From: Xanthomonas hortorum
Lineage (GTDB): Bacteria > Pseudomonadota > Gammaproteobacteria > Xanthomonadales > Xanthomonadaceae
Assembly (NCBI RefSeq): GCF_024339125.1
Contig: NZ_CP101417.1
Coordinates: forward strand, 4,847,001-4,911,000
Length of the DNA: 64,000 nucleotides
Reading direction: 5' to 3'
Both the position numbers and the translations under genes were made by a program. Position 1 is the stretch's first letter; each line of letters opens with the position of its first letter. A model generated the notes under the pieces. The model was not told the origin of the DNA and searched no databases. It worked only from the letters and a program-made list of their open reading frames with translations. Positions 9,560-17,776 of this stretch are shown one piece after another.

Positions 9560-9594
9560 AAAAAAAGAGCGCGGATTCCGCGCTCTTTTTTTTT
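9560..9594. terminator. Bidirectional terminator after the M13 cluster
   Basis: A stem GAGCGCGG / CCGCGCTC with a three-base loop is preceded by a run of A and followed by nine T, so it can terminate transcripts from both sides. It closes the M13 cluster. Confidence 0.85.
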
Positions 9595-9640
9595 CTGTCA
9601 CTCGCGTTCTTCCATCCCGAAGAACCACACCCTGCTCTTC

Positions 9641-9708
9641 GTAGGAGCGGCCCTGGCCGCGACGGGGCATTACCGATAACGCCTCATCGCGGCCAAGGCC
9701 GCTCCTAC
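9641..9708. repeat. REP-like palindromic element (copy 1)
   Basis: Two 22-base arms, starting GTAGGAGCGGCC and ending at 9662, and its reverse complement from 9687, match except at one position. The same element with a different spacer occurs at 50009-50102. Such intergenic palindromes resemble REP elements; they may act on mRNA stability or be spread by a tyrosine transposase in trans. Confidence 0.75.
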
Positions 9709-9741
9709 CGTTCAGCGCCTATCTGATCCACCGCCACTACC

Positions 9742-10437
9742 TCAACGCACCACACGCAACGGCGGCTTGCGACCACCTTTCCCACCCTTGCCGCCGCTGC
9801 CGCCGAACGGTGACTGCCCGCGCCAGTAACGGATCATCAGCCAACCGAACAGCATGCCGCCCAGATGCGCGAAGTGCGCCACGCCCGGCTGCCAGCCGGT
9901 CGCGCCCAGAAACAGTTCGATCGCACCGAACACGATCACGAAGGTGCGCGCCTTCATCGGGATCGGCGGAAACAGCAGCATCACCCGCTGGTTGGGAAAC
10001 AACATGCCGTAGGCCAGCAACAGGCCAAATACCCCGCCCGAGGCACCCACCACCGGTGCGCCACTCTGGGTGAACCAGGCCATCAGCAGCTGGCACACGC
10101 CGGCACCGGCCACACACACCAGGTAATAGGTCAGAAAGCGCTTCTGGCCCCAGGTCTGTTCCAACGCCGCGCCAAACATGAAAAGCGCCAGCATGTTGAA
10201 GAACAGATGGTTGAAACCGCCATGCAGGAACGCATAGGTCAGCAACTGCCACGGCATGAAGCTGGCGCCTGGCGAAAACGCATCGAAGCCGTTGGAAATC
10301 GGCCACAACATCAGCGACGACAGCGCGGCATCGGAGGGCAGCACACCGGCGCCCAAGTCGCCCAACGCCCACTGCAACAGGAACAAGCCGATATTGGCAA
10401 TCAATAACGCTTTGGTGACGGGCGGCAGTTGTGGCAT
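9742..10437 (-). CDS. Rhomboid family intramembrane serine protease
   Basis: The 231-residue polytopic protein has about six hydrophobic segments and the rhomboid signature residues: a His/Asn pair in HLFFN (78-82), the catalytic serine in GASGG (Ser133) and the catalytic histidine in HLGG (His191). It would cleave transmembrane substrates in the inner membrane. The ATG at 10437 has AAGGA seven bases upstream, which decides the start; an earlier in-frame ATG is poorer. The C terminus is a short Gly/Lys-rich tail (about 212-226). It is transcribed in the same direction as the alkyltransferase-like gene, 40 bases downstream of it. Substrates are unknown. Confidence 0.9.
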   Translation of the reverse strand: MPQLPPVTKALLIANIGLFLLQWALGDLGAGVLPSDAALSSLMLWPISNGFDAFSPGASFMPWQLLTYAFLHGGFNHLFFNMLALFMFGAALEQTWGQKRFLTYYLVCVAGAGVCQLLMAWFTQSGAPVVGASGGVFGLLLAYGMLFPNQRVMLLFPPIPMKARTFVIVFGAIELFLGATGWQPGVAHFAHLGGMLFGWLMIRYWRGQSPFGGSGGKGGKGGRKPPLRVVR

Positions 10438-10477
10438 GGCGGCATCCTTCGGAATGCCAACCATCATAACGGCAGGC

Positions 10478-10885
10478 TTATGAAGGCCCCCACACAGCCG
10501 CATCCAGGGTTTGCGCGGCACTGGCACGCCGCACCCGCCCCTGCTCCACCGCAACGCCCTCGGCACGCAGGCGCCGACATTGCTCGCGGTAGCCAGACGA
10601 GCCTTCCGACAACGCGATCCGGCCATCGCTGCGCAGCACACGATGCCAGGGCAGCTGCGGATCGTCGTTGCCGCTGAGTACGCGCGCCACCAGCCGCGCC
10701 CGACCGGGAAGGCCGGCACGCAGCGCGACTTCGCCGTAACCGGCAATCTGGCCGGAAGGAATCGCACGGATCACTTCAAAAATGCGCAGTCGTGCCTGCT
10801 CGCTGGAGAGCGCCGCACCATTGGACGCGGAACGCGCAGCTGGCTTGGCAGACGGACGAGGACTGGCTTGGCGAGGCTTGGACAT
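10478..10885 (-). CDS. Alkyltransferase-like protein (ATL, MGMT family without the acceptor Cys)
   Basis: This 135-residue protein has only the DNA-binding/alkyl-acceptor domain of O6-methylguanine-DNA methyltransferases. The acceptor motif PCHRV is PWHRV here (Trp80), the hallmark of ATL proteins, which bind O6-alkylguanine, flip the base and hand the lesion to nucleotide excision repair rather than dealkylating it. The first 25 residues are a basic, Ala/Pro/Ser-rich tail. It sits between gor and the rhomboid gene on the same strand; a GC-rich palindrome (10913-10939) separates it from gor. Confidence 0.85.
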   Translation of the reverse strand: MSKPRQASPRPSAKPAARSASNGAALSSEQARLRIFEVIRAIPSGQIAGYGEVALRAGLPGRARLVARVLSGNDDPQLPWHRVLRSDGRIALSEGSSGYREQCRRLRAEGVAVEQGRVRRASAAQTLDAAVWGPS

Positions 10886-10912
10886 CACGCAAGGATGCCA
10901 CTTAAGGATCAG

Positions 10913-10939
10913 AGCCCCTCTCCCGGGGGGAGAGGGGCT
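10913..10939. terminator. Strong palindrome between gor and the ATL gene
   Basis: A perfect 12-bp stem AGCCCCTCTCCC / GGGAGAGGGGCT with a three-base loop lies in the gap. It is the same sequence as the right end of the 130-bp repeats near 54.6 and 58.5 kb. It could terminate the gor transcript, though it has no long T run on the minus strand. Confidence 0.55.
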
Positions 10940-10997
10940 TTGAGTTGCTGCTCTCGTCCGCGCAGCTGCGACAGCCACAGCTGCCGCAACCACCACC

Positions 10998-12368
10998 TCA
11001 ATGCATCAACACAATCTCTTCGGACGAAGTGGGATGAATCGCCACGGTCTCGTCGAAGTCGCGCTTGGTCGCGCCCATCTTCACCGCCACCGCAAACCCC
11101 TGCAGCATTTCGTCCGCATTCTCGCCCAGCAGGTGCACGCCGACCACGCGCTCTTCCTCGCCCACGCACACCAGTTTGAACAGGCTGCGCTGGGGTGAAT
11201 CGGCCAGTGCATGCAGCATCGGGCGGAAGTTGCTGCGGTAGACGCGCACCGCACCGTGGTAACGCTCGCGCGCCTGCTCTTCGGTCAGTCCGACGTGCCC
11301 TAGCGGCGGATGCGAGAACACCACGCTCGGCACGCCTTCGTAGTCCATGCGCGCATCCGGCTGATTGCCGAACAAGCGATCCATCAGCTTGCGACCGGCC
11401 GTGATCGCCACCGGCGTCAGCCCGACCTTGCCGCCAACATCGCCGATCGCATGAATATTCGGCACGCTGGTGGTCTGACCCTCGTCCACCACGATTTCGC
11501 CTTTTTCGCCCAGCGCGATACCAACTGCCTCCAGACCCAGCCCAGCGGTATTGGCGCGTCGACCCACGGCAAAAAACACCTTATCGAAGACATCATTGCC
11601 CTGCTCGCTCGTATGCGCCGGGTGCCCATGCACACGCAGCCCACCGTCGGCATCGCGCTCCAGGCCGGTGGTACAAAATCCGAAATGCAGGCGCACGCCG
11701 AGATGGCGCAGGTTGTCGGCCAGCTGCAAGGTCAGTTCGGCATCGAAACGCTCCAGCAGCCGCTCACCTTGCACGAACAGATGCACGCGGCTACCCAGCG
11801 CCTGCAGCAAGCCGGCGATTTCCACCGCGATATAGCCGCCACCGACAATCGCCACCTGTGCGGGCGCGTGACAGAGATTGAAGAAATCGTCGGACACTTC
11901 GCCGTGCTCGGCACCGTCCACATCCGGGCGCAGTGGATGCGCACCGGTGGCGATCACGATGTGCTCGGCGGTCACCGGCACGCCGTCGCTGCCCATGAGG
12001 GTGTGCCGGTCCTGCAACACGCCGCGTTGCGGAATCATGACCACGCCATCCTCATCGAGCCGGCGCCGATAACTGGCATGGATGTTGGCGATGTAGCCCT
12101 GCCGATGCGTAACCAGTTCCTGCCACGCCAATGTCGGCCGCGGCACATCGAAACCGAGCGCGCTGGCCAGTGCGATTTTTCCAGCCAGATCGGCTGCCAA
12201 CCACATCGCCTTCTTCGGCACGCAGCCCAGATTGACGCAGGTGCCACCCAACTCGTTCGGCTCCATGATCGCCACGCGGGCACCGTGTTTTGCCGCGCGA
12301 AATGCCGCCGCCAATCCACCGGAACCGCCACCCAGGATCACAACGTCGTAGTCGTAACGGGCACTCAT
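10998..12368 (-). CDS. gor: Glutathione-disulfide reductase
   Basis: The 456-residue flavoprotein reduces glutathione disulfide with NADPH in the cytoplasm. It has the N-terminal FAD motif GGGSGG, the redox disulfide CVNLGC (Cys44/Cys49), a second dinucleotide-binding motif GGGYIAVE for NADPH, and the C-terminal active-site HPTSSEE that supplies the catalytic His at the dimer interface. Length is standard for the family. The ATG at 12368 overlaps, as ATGA, the stop codon of a decayed D-amino-acid dehydrogenase frame immediately upstream, which suggests that the two were once translationally coupled. It is the major thiol redox enzyme of this region. Confidence 0.94.
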   Translation of the reverse strand: MSARYDYDVVILGGGSGGLAAAFRAAKHGARVAIMEPNELGGTCVNLGCVPKKAMWLAADLAGKIALASALGFDVPRPTLAWQELVTHRQGYIANIHASYRRRLDEDGVVMIPQRGVLQDRHTLMGSDGVPVTAEHIVIATGAHPLRPDVDGAEHGEVSDDFFNLCHAPAQVAIVGGGYIAVEIAGLLQALGSRVHLFVQGERLLERFDAELTLQLADNLRHLGVRLHFGFCTTGLERDADGGLRVHGHPAHTSEQGNDVFDKVFFAVGRRANTAGLGLEAVGIALGEKGEIVVDEGQTTSVPNIHAIGDVGGKVGLTPVAITAGRKLMDRLFGNQPDARMDYEGVPSVVFSHPPLGHVGLTEEQARERYHGAVRVYRSNFRPMLHALADSPQRSLFKLVCVGEEERVVGVHLLGENADEMLQGFAVAVKMGATKRDFDETVAIHPTSSEEIVLMH

Positions 12369-12600
12369 GCGAATCGCTCCGCGCGGTAAACAGGCAGGTC
12401 CAGCGCAGGTGCGCGGCCCGTGATCAGATCGGCCATCAGTTGTTCGCTTGCAGTGCTCATGCTGATGGCGAGCATGCCATGCCCTGCCGCGAGCCAGACG
12501 TGAGGACGGACGGCAGGTCGCGCACGGCTTGTCTATCGGCTGCAATCGGGCGCAATCCAACCCGTCACCGGCGATCCAGTCGTCATAGCAGCGACGAGCA
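12365..12600 (-). pseudogene. Remnant of a DadA-type D-amino-acid dehydrogenase C terminus
   Basis: Reading the minus strand into the gor start, the last frame encodes HVWLAAGHGM, then STASEQLMADLITGR and VYRAERF followed by TGA at 12365-12367, matching the C-terminal FAD-binding end of DadA-like oxidases. Just upstream a different frame encodes GLRPIAADR, which is the preceding conserved block of the same family, so a frameshift separates them. Nothing recognisable remains before about 12600, where the DUF418 gene ends shortly after. I infer a deleted and frameshifted oxidase gene that once preceded gor. Confidence 0.65.
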
Positions 12601-12711
12601 ATACGTCACGATCCTGCCCACCACTGCGTGCTGGGCCTGCAGACCTGGCCTGGCAACTGCGCAAAGTGCAATGCCACGCAACCCGCAGCAATGCGCGTGC
12701 TACGACACGTG

Positions 12712-13956
12712 TCACTCCAGGCGCGCGCTGCCATGTCGCATCGGCGGCACACGCAAATAGGTCACGCTACGCCACAGCCACTCCATCGGTCCGAAGCGGA
12801 ACCAGCGCAGCCACAGCCGACTCAGCACCACCTGCAGCGCGAACAACCCCAGCGCAAACGGCAGCTGCCACATGCGCGGCAACTGCTCGAAATAACCAAG
12901 CCCGTAACCGTAGAACACCCACGTGCACAGCAACGACTGCAGCAGGTAGTTGGTCAATGCCATGCGCCCGGCCGGTGCCAGCCACGCCAGGCGCGGTGCA
13001 AGCTGCACCACCCATGCGGCGTAACCCAGGCTCATCAGCGGCCCGGCGATCAACGACAAGGCGAAGGCGCCCGACACACGCAAGTCCAGACGCGCCGGAT
13101 CCATCCACGGCTCCAACGCAGAACTCACCAGCATCACGCCCAGCCCGAGCGGCAACACACCATATCGCAACGTGCGAAACAGACGCGGAAAGCGCTCGGG
13201 TGCGGCAATCGCGCCGCTGCGCACAAACCAGCTGCCCAACAGAAACATGCCAAGCATCGCCGGACCATTGATGCTCAGCCCGGTCATCGCTTCCTGCAGG
13301 TCATGCCAGCGCTGCAGCGTCGCTTGCAGGTACGTGCCGCTGCCGTACGCGGCGCGCTGCGCCTGTACGTTCGCGACCGCCTGCTGCGCCGCATCGGCCA
13401 TCGCCGCCTTCCACTCCACCGCAGCTGCCGGATCGGCCTGCGTCAACGTCCCTGCCGCGCCGTACAGCAGCATCAAGCCAGGCGCGCAGCAGTACACCAG
13501 CGCCGCAACCCACGGCAGCGTCACCGTTGGCACCGAGCGGGTGGTCAGCAACAGCAACGCCAGCAAGGCGTAGGTCACCAGAATATCGCCGGACCACAGC
13601 AGCAATGCATGGGCCAGCCCGATCGCCAGCAATCCAAGGGTCCGCCGCAGATACGTGCCGAAAAACCCGCGCCCGGCCTGCTCGGCGCGCTGCGCCATTA
13701 CCGCAAAGCCCATGCCGAACAACAACGCGAACAAGGTGTAGAACTTGCCCTGCACGAACAGGTAGACCAGCGCATCGGCAACACGATCGATGCCATGCCA
13801 GTTCGGATCCACGCCGGTGAGCGCCAGATCGAGCGGGCCGACGAAGGCTTCGATATTCATCAGCAGGATGCCCAGCAGCGCAAAGCCGCGCAGCACATCC
13901 AGCACGACGATGCGCTCGGTTGCGGCAATGGGCTGCAGAAAATCGCGTGGTGTCAT
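12712..13956 (-). CDS. DUF418 (YeiB-like) multi-pass membrane protein
   Basis: The 414-residue protein begins with the typical family opening RIVVLDVLRGFALLGILL followed by Met-Asn, and has roughly ten hydrophobic segments. The C-terminal third (from about 250) is the DUF418 domain with GPMEWLWR near the end. The family is related to acyltransferase-3-type membrane proteins and has no established substrate. I chose the second in-frame ATG (13956), 12 codons into the longest frame, because the residues before it are not conserved-looking. It is downstream of slyD on the same strand but separated by over 200 bases. Confidence 0.85.
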   Translation of the reverse strand: MTPRDFLQPIAATERIVVLDVLRGFALLGILLMNIEAFVGPLDLALTGVDPNWHGIDRVADALVYLFVQGKFYTLFALLFGMGFAVMAQRAEQAGRGFFGTYLRRTLGLLAIGLAHALLLWSGDILVTYALLALLLLTTRSVPTVTLPWVAALVYCCAPGLMLLYGAAGTLTQADPAAAVEWKAAMADAAQQAVANVQAQRAAYGSGTYLQATLQRWHDLQEAMTGLSINGPAMLGMFLLGSWFVRSGAIAAPERFPRLFRTLRYGVLPLGLGVMLVSSALEPWMDPARLDLRVSGAFALSLIAGPLMSLGYAAWVVQLAPRLAWLAPAGRMALTNYLLQSLLCTWVFYGYGLGYFEQLPRMWQLPFALGLFALQVVLSRLWLRWFRFGPMEWLWRSVTYLRVPPMRHGSARLE

Positions 13957-14179
13957 CAAGGCTCGGAGCGTGGTATGCACGACAAAATGCAAACAGCCCG
14001 CCGAGATGGCGGGCCGTTTAACCTACAGCGGTCACCCGGAGTGGCTGGCAACACGTCGCAAGCCCTCGTTGGCTGGAAGCGGAGACGGTCCAGAAACCGG
14101 CATGTCTGCGTGGCACATGCAGAGTTCAGACACCGGCCACGCCCGCCCGAGGGCAGCGCGGCCGTGTCAATCACCGCTC

Positions 14180-14659
14180 TCAGTGGTGATGGCCGCCTTC
14201 GCCATGCACATGTCCGTGGTCGCGCTCTTCCTGGGTGGCTTCACGCACGTCGATGATTTCCACATCGAAGTGCAGATCCTTGCCGGCCATCGGGTGGTTG
14301 AGATCCACATCGACCACGCTCATGCCGACCTTCTGCACCGTCACTGCGCGCGGGCCGAAGTTGGTCTGCAGCATCACCTGGGTACCCGGTGCCAGCTTGG
14401 TGGCGCCGAAGTGCTTCTTGGGCACGCGCTGGCTCAGGCCTTCGCGGTATTCGCCGTAGGCCTCGGTGGCCTTGACGTCCACGCCGAAGCTCTCGCCGGC
14501 CTCTTTGTCCATCATGGCCGCTTCCAGGCCCGGAATGATGTTGCCGTGGCCGATCATGATCGCCAACGGGTCACGTTCCTTGGAGCTCTCGATCGGCTCC
14601 TGGCCGATCTCCGAAACGGTGTAGTGGAAGCGGACGACGCTGTCTTTTTCGATCTTCAT
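14180..14659 (-). CDS. slyD: SlyD-type FKBP peptidyl-prolyl isomerase
   Basis: The 159-residue protein is a cytoplasmic FKBP-fold prolyl isomerase and chaperone. It starts MKIEKDSVVRFHYTV, has the FKBP core split by an IF (insert-in-flap) chaperone domain around residues 70-120, and ends in a short metal-binding histidine-rich tail (HGHVHGEGGHHH). SlyD proteins deliver nickel to hydrogenase in enterics; the tail here is shorter and lacks cysteines, so strong nickel storage is doubtful. The start at 14659 is fixed by homology. Confidence 0.92.
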   Translation of the reverse strand: MKIEKDSVVRFHYTVSEIGQEPIESSKERDPLAIMIGHGNIIPGLEAAMMDKEAGESFGVDVKATEAYGEYREGLSQRVPKKHFGATKLAPGTQVMLQTNFGPRAVTVQKVGMSVVDVDLNHPMAGKDLHFDVEIIDVREATQEERDHGHVHGEGGHHH

Positions 14660-14769
14660 GCCTGGCTCTGAATGGGCTGCCCGGTGGCAGACGGTGGAGG
14701 ACGGCTTGTCGGCCGCCGGGTGCGCCGCCATCATGGCGACCTGTTCGAACCGACCATTATCCCGGCTCC

Positions 14770-15315
14770 ATGCCTATCACGCCAGTTTTCGCCGCTCACA
14801 CCCGTCGTGTCGTGGCCAGTGTATTGCTGGGCCTGCTCGTGCTGTTGGGCGGTTGCGCACAGACCCCGGTGCGTCGCCCGGCTGCCGCCCCAGCGCCGAC
14901 TGCGCGCGTATGGCCGCAGGTACCGCCGGCAGACCCGGCCGCCGCCAACAACATCCTGATGCGCGCCTTGGGCCTGGTCGGCACGCCCTACCTGTTTGGC
15001 GGCAACACGCCGGAAACCGGTTTCGACTGCAGCGGCCTGGTCGCCTATGTCTACAAGGATGTATTGGCGTTGGCGCTGCCACGTACCTCGCGCGAGCTGG
15101 CCGCCATCCAGGGACCCAGAATTTCGCCCGAAAAGCTGGCGACCGGCGATCTGGTGTTTTTCGGCTCCAGCGGCAACGTCACCCATGTCGGGATTTATGT
15201 CGGTGAAGGCCGCTTTGTGCATGCGCCCAGCACCGGCGGTACAGTCCGCTTGGATTTCCTGGATGGAGCCTACTGGCGTGACCATTATTCAGGTTCAAAG
15301 CGTGTTTTACATTGA
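14770..15315 (+). CDS. NlpC/P60 family lipoprotein (cell-wall endopeptidase), first of two
   Basis: The 181-residue protein has a lipoprotein signal with lipobox LGGC (Cys29), a proline/alanine linker, and an NlpC/P60 domain from about residue 60. The catalytic Cys87 lies in GFDCSG, His139 in THVG, and the third polar residue is His151 in VHAP. These enzymes hydrolyse D-Glu/meso-diaminopimelate bonds in peptidoglycan peptides; the lipid anchor suggests outer-membrane location. It is divergent from slyD (110 bases apart) and is followed by a paralogue on the same strand. Confidence 0.92.
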   Translation: MPITPVFAAHTRRVVASVLLGLLVLLGGCAQTPVRRPAAAPAPTARVWPQVPPADPAAANNILMRALGLVGTPYLFGGNTPETGFDCSGLVAYVYKDVLALALPRTSRELAAIQGPRISPEKLATGDLVFFGSSGNVTHVGIYVGEGRFVHAPSTGGTVRLDFLDGAYWRDHYSGSKRVLH

Positions 15316-15317
15316 AA

Positions 15318-15333
15318 CGTGACGTGCATCACA
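15318..15333 (+). promoter_or_regulatory. Candidate Clp/CRP-type binding site
   Basis: CGTGA-N6-TCACA differs at one base from the consensus TGTGA-N6-TCACA bound by CRP and by the Xanthomonas CRP homologue Clp. It lies about 90 bases upstream of the second NlpC/P60 gene, a plausible activator position. No binding evidence is available. Confidence 0.4.
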
Positions 15334-15424
15334 AGTCACAGAACGGAAATTTAACCTTTTTTGAACGTAACGATTCTTTCACCAAGGCATCATCGCGCAT
15401 CGACAGCAGAAATGTGATTCCCGC

Positions 15425-16174
15425 GTGACGAACGACGAACAGATCAATCCTGGCGCCGCACCGCTTCCGCCCCGGAAACCGCTCCGCCTGTTGTGCGCCA
15501 CCGCTCTTTGGCTCGCAGCCCTTCCCGCTCTGGCACAGACCGCCAACACTTCTTCATCCGTTCCGCAGACGACCACGCCAGACAGCGCCGTCGCCGCCGA
15601 GAAAGCCGCAACCCGCAGCCGCGCCGATGCCGCTGCCACCGCAACGCTGGCCGCCCTGCTTCCGCATCTGGCCGCCAATGACGCCATTCCGCTGATGGAC
15701 CGTTCGGCGATGTTCGCCGGCGACCTCAGCCGCCTGTTGGCCAATTACGACGTTTCGCAGAGCGCGGCCAACGCCGCCCAGAACGCCGTGGCCGACAGCC
15801 GTGTCCAAGTGATCCTGCAGCGCGCCATGGCCCTGCTCGGCACCCCGTACGTCTGGGGCGGCGAGTCCACCGAAGGCTTCGACTGCAGCGGCCTGGTCGG
15901 CTATGTGTTCAAGACCGCCCTGGGCATCGACCTGCCGCGCGTCTCGCGCGATATCGCCCGAGACGAATCGGCCGAACTGATCAAGGACCCCTCCGCGCTC
16001 AAGGCGGGCGATCTGGTGTTCTTCGGCCGGCGTGGCCGCATCGACCATGTGGGCCTGGTGGTCGGCGACGGCAAGTTCCTGCATGCGCCCAGCCGCGGCA
16101 AGGACGTGCGCGTGGATTCGCTGGCCAGCGGTTACTGGAGCGAGAAGTTCATCCAGGCGCGTCGGGTGCTGTGA
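15425..16174 (+). CDS. NlpC/P60 family secreted endopeptidase, second of two
   Basis: The 249-residue protein starts at a GTG (15425) and has a signal peptide ending near residue 38 (Ala-Leu-Ala), then a low-complexity region to about 125 and an NlpC/P60 domain with Cys154 (GFDCSG), His208 (DHVG) and His220 (LHAP). The domain is clearly paralogous to the preceding gene. It lacks a lipobox, so the pair would act in different envelope locations on peptidoglycan stem peptides. A separate leader with a Clp-like site suggests its own promoter; a terminator follows at 16207. Confidence 0.9.
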   Translation: MTNDEQINPGAAPLPPRKPLRLLCATALWLAALPALAQTANTSSSVPQTTTPDSAVAAEKAATRSRADAAATATLAALLPHLAANDAIPLMDRSAMFAGDLSRLLANYDVSQSAANAAQNAVADSRVQVILQRAMALLGTPYVWGGESTEGFDCSGLVGYVFKTALGIDLPRVSRDIARDESAELIKDPSALKAGDLVFFGRRGRIDHVGLVVGDGKFLHAPSRGKDVRVDSLASGYWSEKFIQARRVL

Positions 16175-16206
16175 TTCTCGGCGCCTGATCCACTGCATGA
16201 CAGACG

Positions 16207-16235
16207 AAGGCTGCGGCGATCCCGCGGCCTTTTTC
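16207..16235 (+). terminator. Rho-independent terminator after second NlpC/P60 gene
   Basis: The stem GGCTGCGG / CCGCGGCC (one G-T wobble) is flanked by AA and TTTTT, 33 bases past the stop codon. Confidence 0.75.
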
Positions 16236-16343
16236 GTGGCGGTGGTTTTTTAGGTTCGTACTTCAACCGCAGTGAACCAATCGACCGCAACACCGCGCAA
16301 GCACGTGGATCCTGCGCGGGTCACCGGGTGCGCAGCCACTCGG

Positions 16344-16835
16344 TCAGTGCGCAGCATCCGCCTTGTAATGCGACATGGTGTCCTCGATGCCCTTGCTCAG
16401 TTCCATTACCTTGAGCGCATATTCGGCCAGACGCTGATCCTCAGGCGTGTCCGGCTGCCACGAGGGCACTGCCACCGGTGTGATCCCGTCCGGATCCATC
16501 GCCACGAACACGATGATGCAATGCGTGCACAGCCGCGAGTCGCCGCCCATTGGGCTGCGCGCACGCACATCGATGGCGAAATGCATGCTGGTGCGCCCGG
16601 TGTAGACCAGCTTGGCCGACACCGCGACCAGATCCCCGATCCGCACTGGCGCCACGAAGCGAATGCCGCCCACTGCCACGGTGACGCAGTAATGCCCGCT
16701 CCAGCCACTGGCCGCGGCAAAGCCGACCTGGTCGATCCACTTCATCACCACGCCGCCATGCACCTTGCCGCCGAAGTTGACGTCGCTGGGTTCGGCCAGA
16801 AAACGAAATGTCAGATCACGCTGTTCGCCAATCAC
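16344..16835 (-). CDS. Acyl-CoA thioesterase, hotdog fold (YciA/Acot-like)
   Basis: The 163-residue protein has a single hotdog domain with the central-helix signature of acyl-CoA thioesterases (GGKVHGGVVMKWID, residues about 22-35) and the following beta strands GHYCVTVAVGGIRF and RTSMHFAIDV. It would hydrolyse acyl-CoAs in the cytoplasm; chain-length preference cannot be read from sequence. The start is GTG at 16835. It is the last gene of a probable minus-strand group with the methyltransferase (91-base gap) and the dicarboxylate symporter. Confidence 0.88.
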   Translation of the reverse strand: MIGEQRDLTFRFLAEPSDVNFGGKVHGGVVMKWIDQVGFAAASGWSGHYCVTVAVGGIRFVAPVRIGDLVAVSAKLVYTGRTSMHFAIDVRARSPMGGDSRLCTHCIIVFVAMDPDGITPVAVPSWQPDTPEDQRLAEYALKVMELSKGIEDTMSHYKADAAH

Positions 16836-16926
16836 CGCCCGCCCTCGTCAATGGATGAGCTGGCAGTGTGCCATGCAGGTGCGACAGAAGCGCGCAGGGA
16901 CATTCGGCGTTCCGGCGTGTATTCGA

Positions 16927-17763
16927 TCAACCGCGTATCGCTTCAATGTTGTCCTGCTTGCGCAAACACAACCAAGGGAAATGCAGCTGTTTCAACTTGA
17001 ACATCCGCCGCAGGCGCGCACTCGGCCGTCGCGGGTCGAATAGCCATTGCACTGCAAACCGATCGAACGTGGCGTAAGTGTGTTGATGGTAGTGCGCGGC
17101 CAGTGCGGGCACACCCAGCTCGGTGAAATAGCGCAGGCTGCGCGCGGCGCTTTCGCTGGCGCGTTGCGGGTCTGCGTACAGCGGGCTGTCGAGGATGTGC
17201 AGTTCGCCGCCGTCGCGCAGCTGGGCGAGCAAACGGGTGACTAACGCGGCAGGATCGGCGAAATACTGGATGCAGGCCGGGACCACGATGACGTCGAAGA
17301 GATCGCGTGGCAGCGCCAGGGTCTGGATGTCGGCAGCGATGAAACTCAGCCGCTGGTCGTGGCCGAATACGCGTGCGGCCTGGGTCAGTTCGGTGCGATT
17401 GACGTCGATACCGCAGACGTCGCGTTGCAGCGATTGCGCCAGCAACTGCGACAGCCAGCCGTTGCCGCAACCCAGTTCGAGAATGGCGCCCTCGCCTGCA
17501 CGCGCCTGTAGATGCTGCACCAGCAACGCGCTGGACAGCGCGCGCACCCGCCATTCCAGCGTCGTGCCGAGCTTGCCGCTGGGCATTGGCAGGCTACGCA
17601 CCTGCGCATCGGTGTAGAGCCGGCCCTCCTTGCGCCGAATCTCCAGATACTGCTGTTCGAACGGATCATCGGCCAACAAGCGCTGCACGAACACGCCGTC
17701 GATGCTCTCCAGCTCGGACAACTGCTGCAGCCGATCGCGCAGCGCGGGAAATCCAACACTCAT
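16927..17763 (-). CDS. Class I SAM-dependent methyltransferase
   Basis: The 278-residue protein has an N-terminal region of about 85 residues and then a Rossmann methyltransferase core with motif I ELGCGNGWL, the acidic loop in GIDVN, and motif IV-like FDVIVVPACIQYF. The C-terminal 80 residues are not recognised. The substrate is unknown; the CmoA/UbiE-like core does not discriminate between small-molecule and macromolecular substrates. Only 13 bases separate it from the symporter gene upstream, so the two are probably co-transcribed, although the functional link is unclear. Confidence 0.82.
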   Translation of the reverse strand: MSVGFPALRDRLQQLSELESIDGVFVQRLLADDPFEQQYLEIRRKEGRLYTDAQVRSLPMPSGKLGTTLEWRVRALSSALLVQHLQARAGEGAILELGCGNGWLSQLLAQSLQRDVCGIDVNRTELTQAARVFGHDQRLSFIAADIQTLALPRDLFDVIVVPACIQYFADPAALVTRLLAQLRDGGELHILDSPLYADPQRASESAARSLRYFTELGVPALAAHYHQHTYATFDRFAVQWLFDPRRPSARLRRMFKLKQLHFPWLCLRKQDNIEAIRG

Positions 17764-17776
17764 CGGTCGGTCGCGG

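Noticed and set aside
7727..9670. 650-codon minus-strand frame opposite the third M13 gene
   Set aside because: Shadow frame; the plus strand shows the M13 blocks and a signal peptide.
13997..14013. Short stem CCCGCC/GGCGGG between slyD and the DUF418 gene as terminator
   Set aside because: The stem is six pairs and no T tract follows on either strand.
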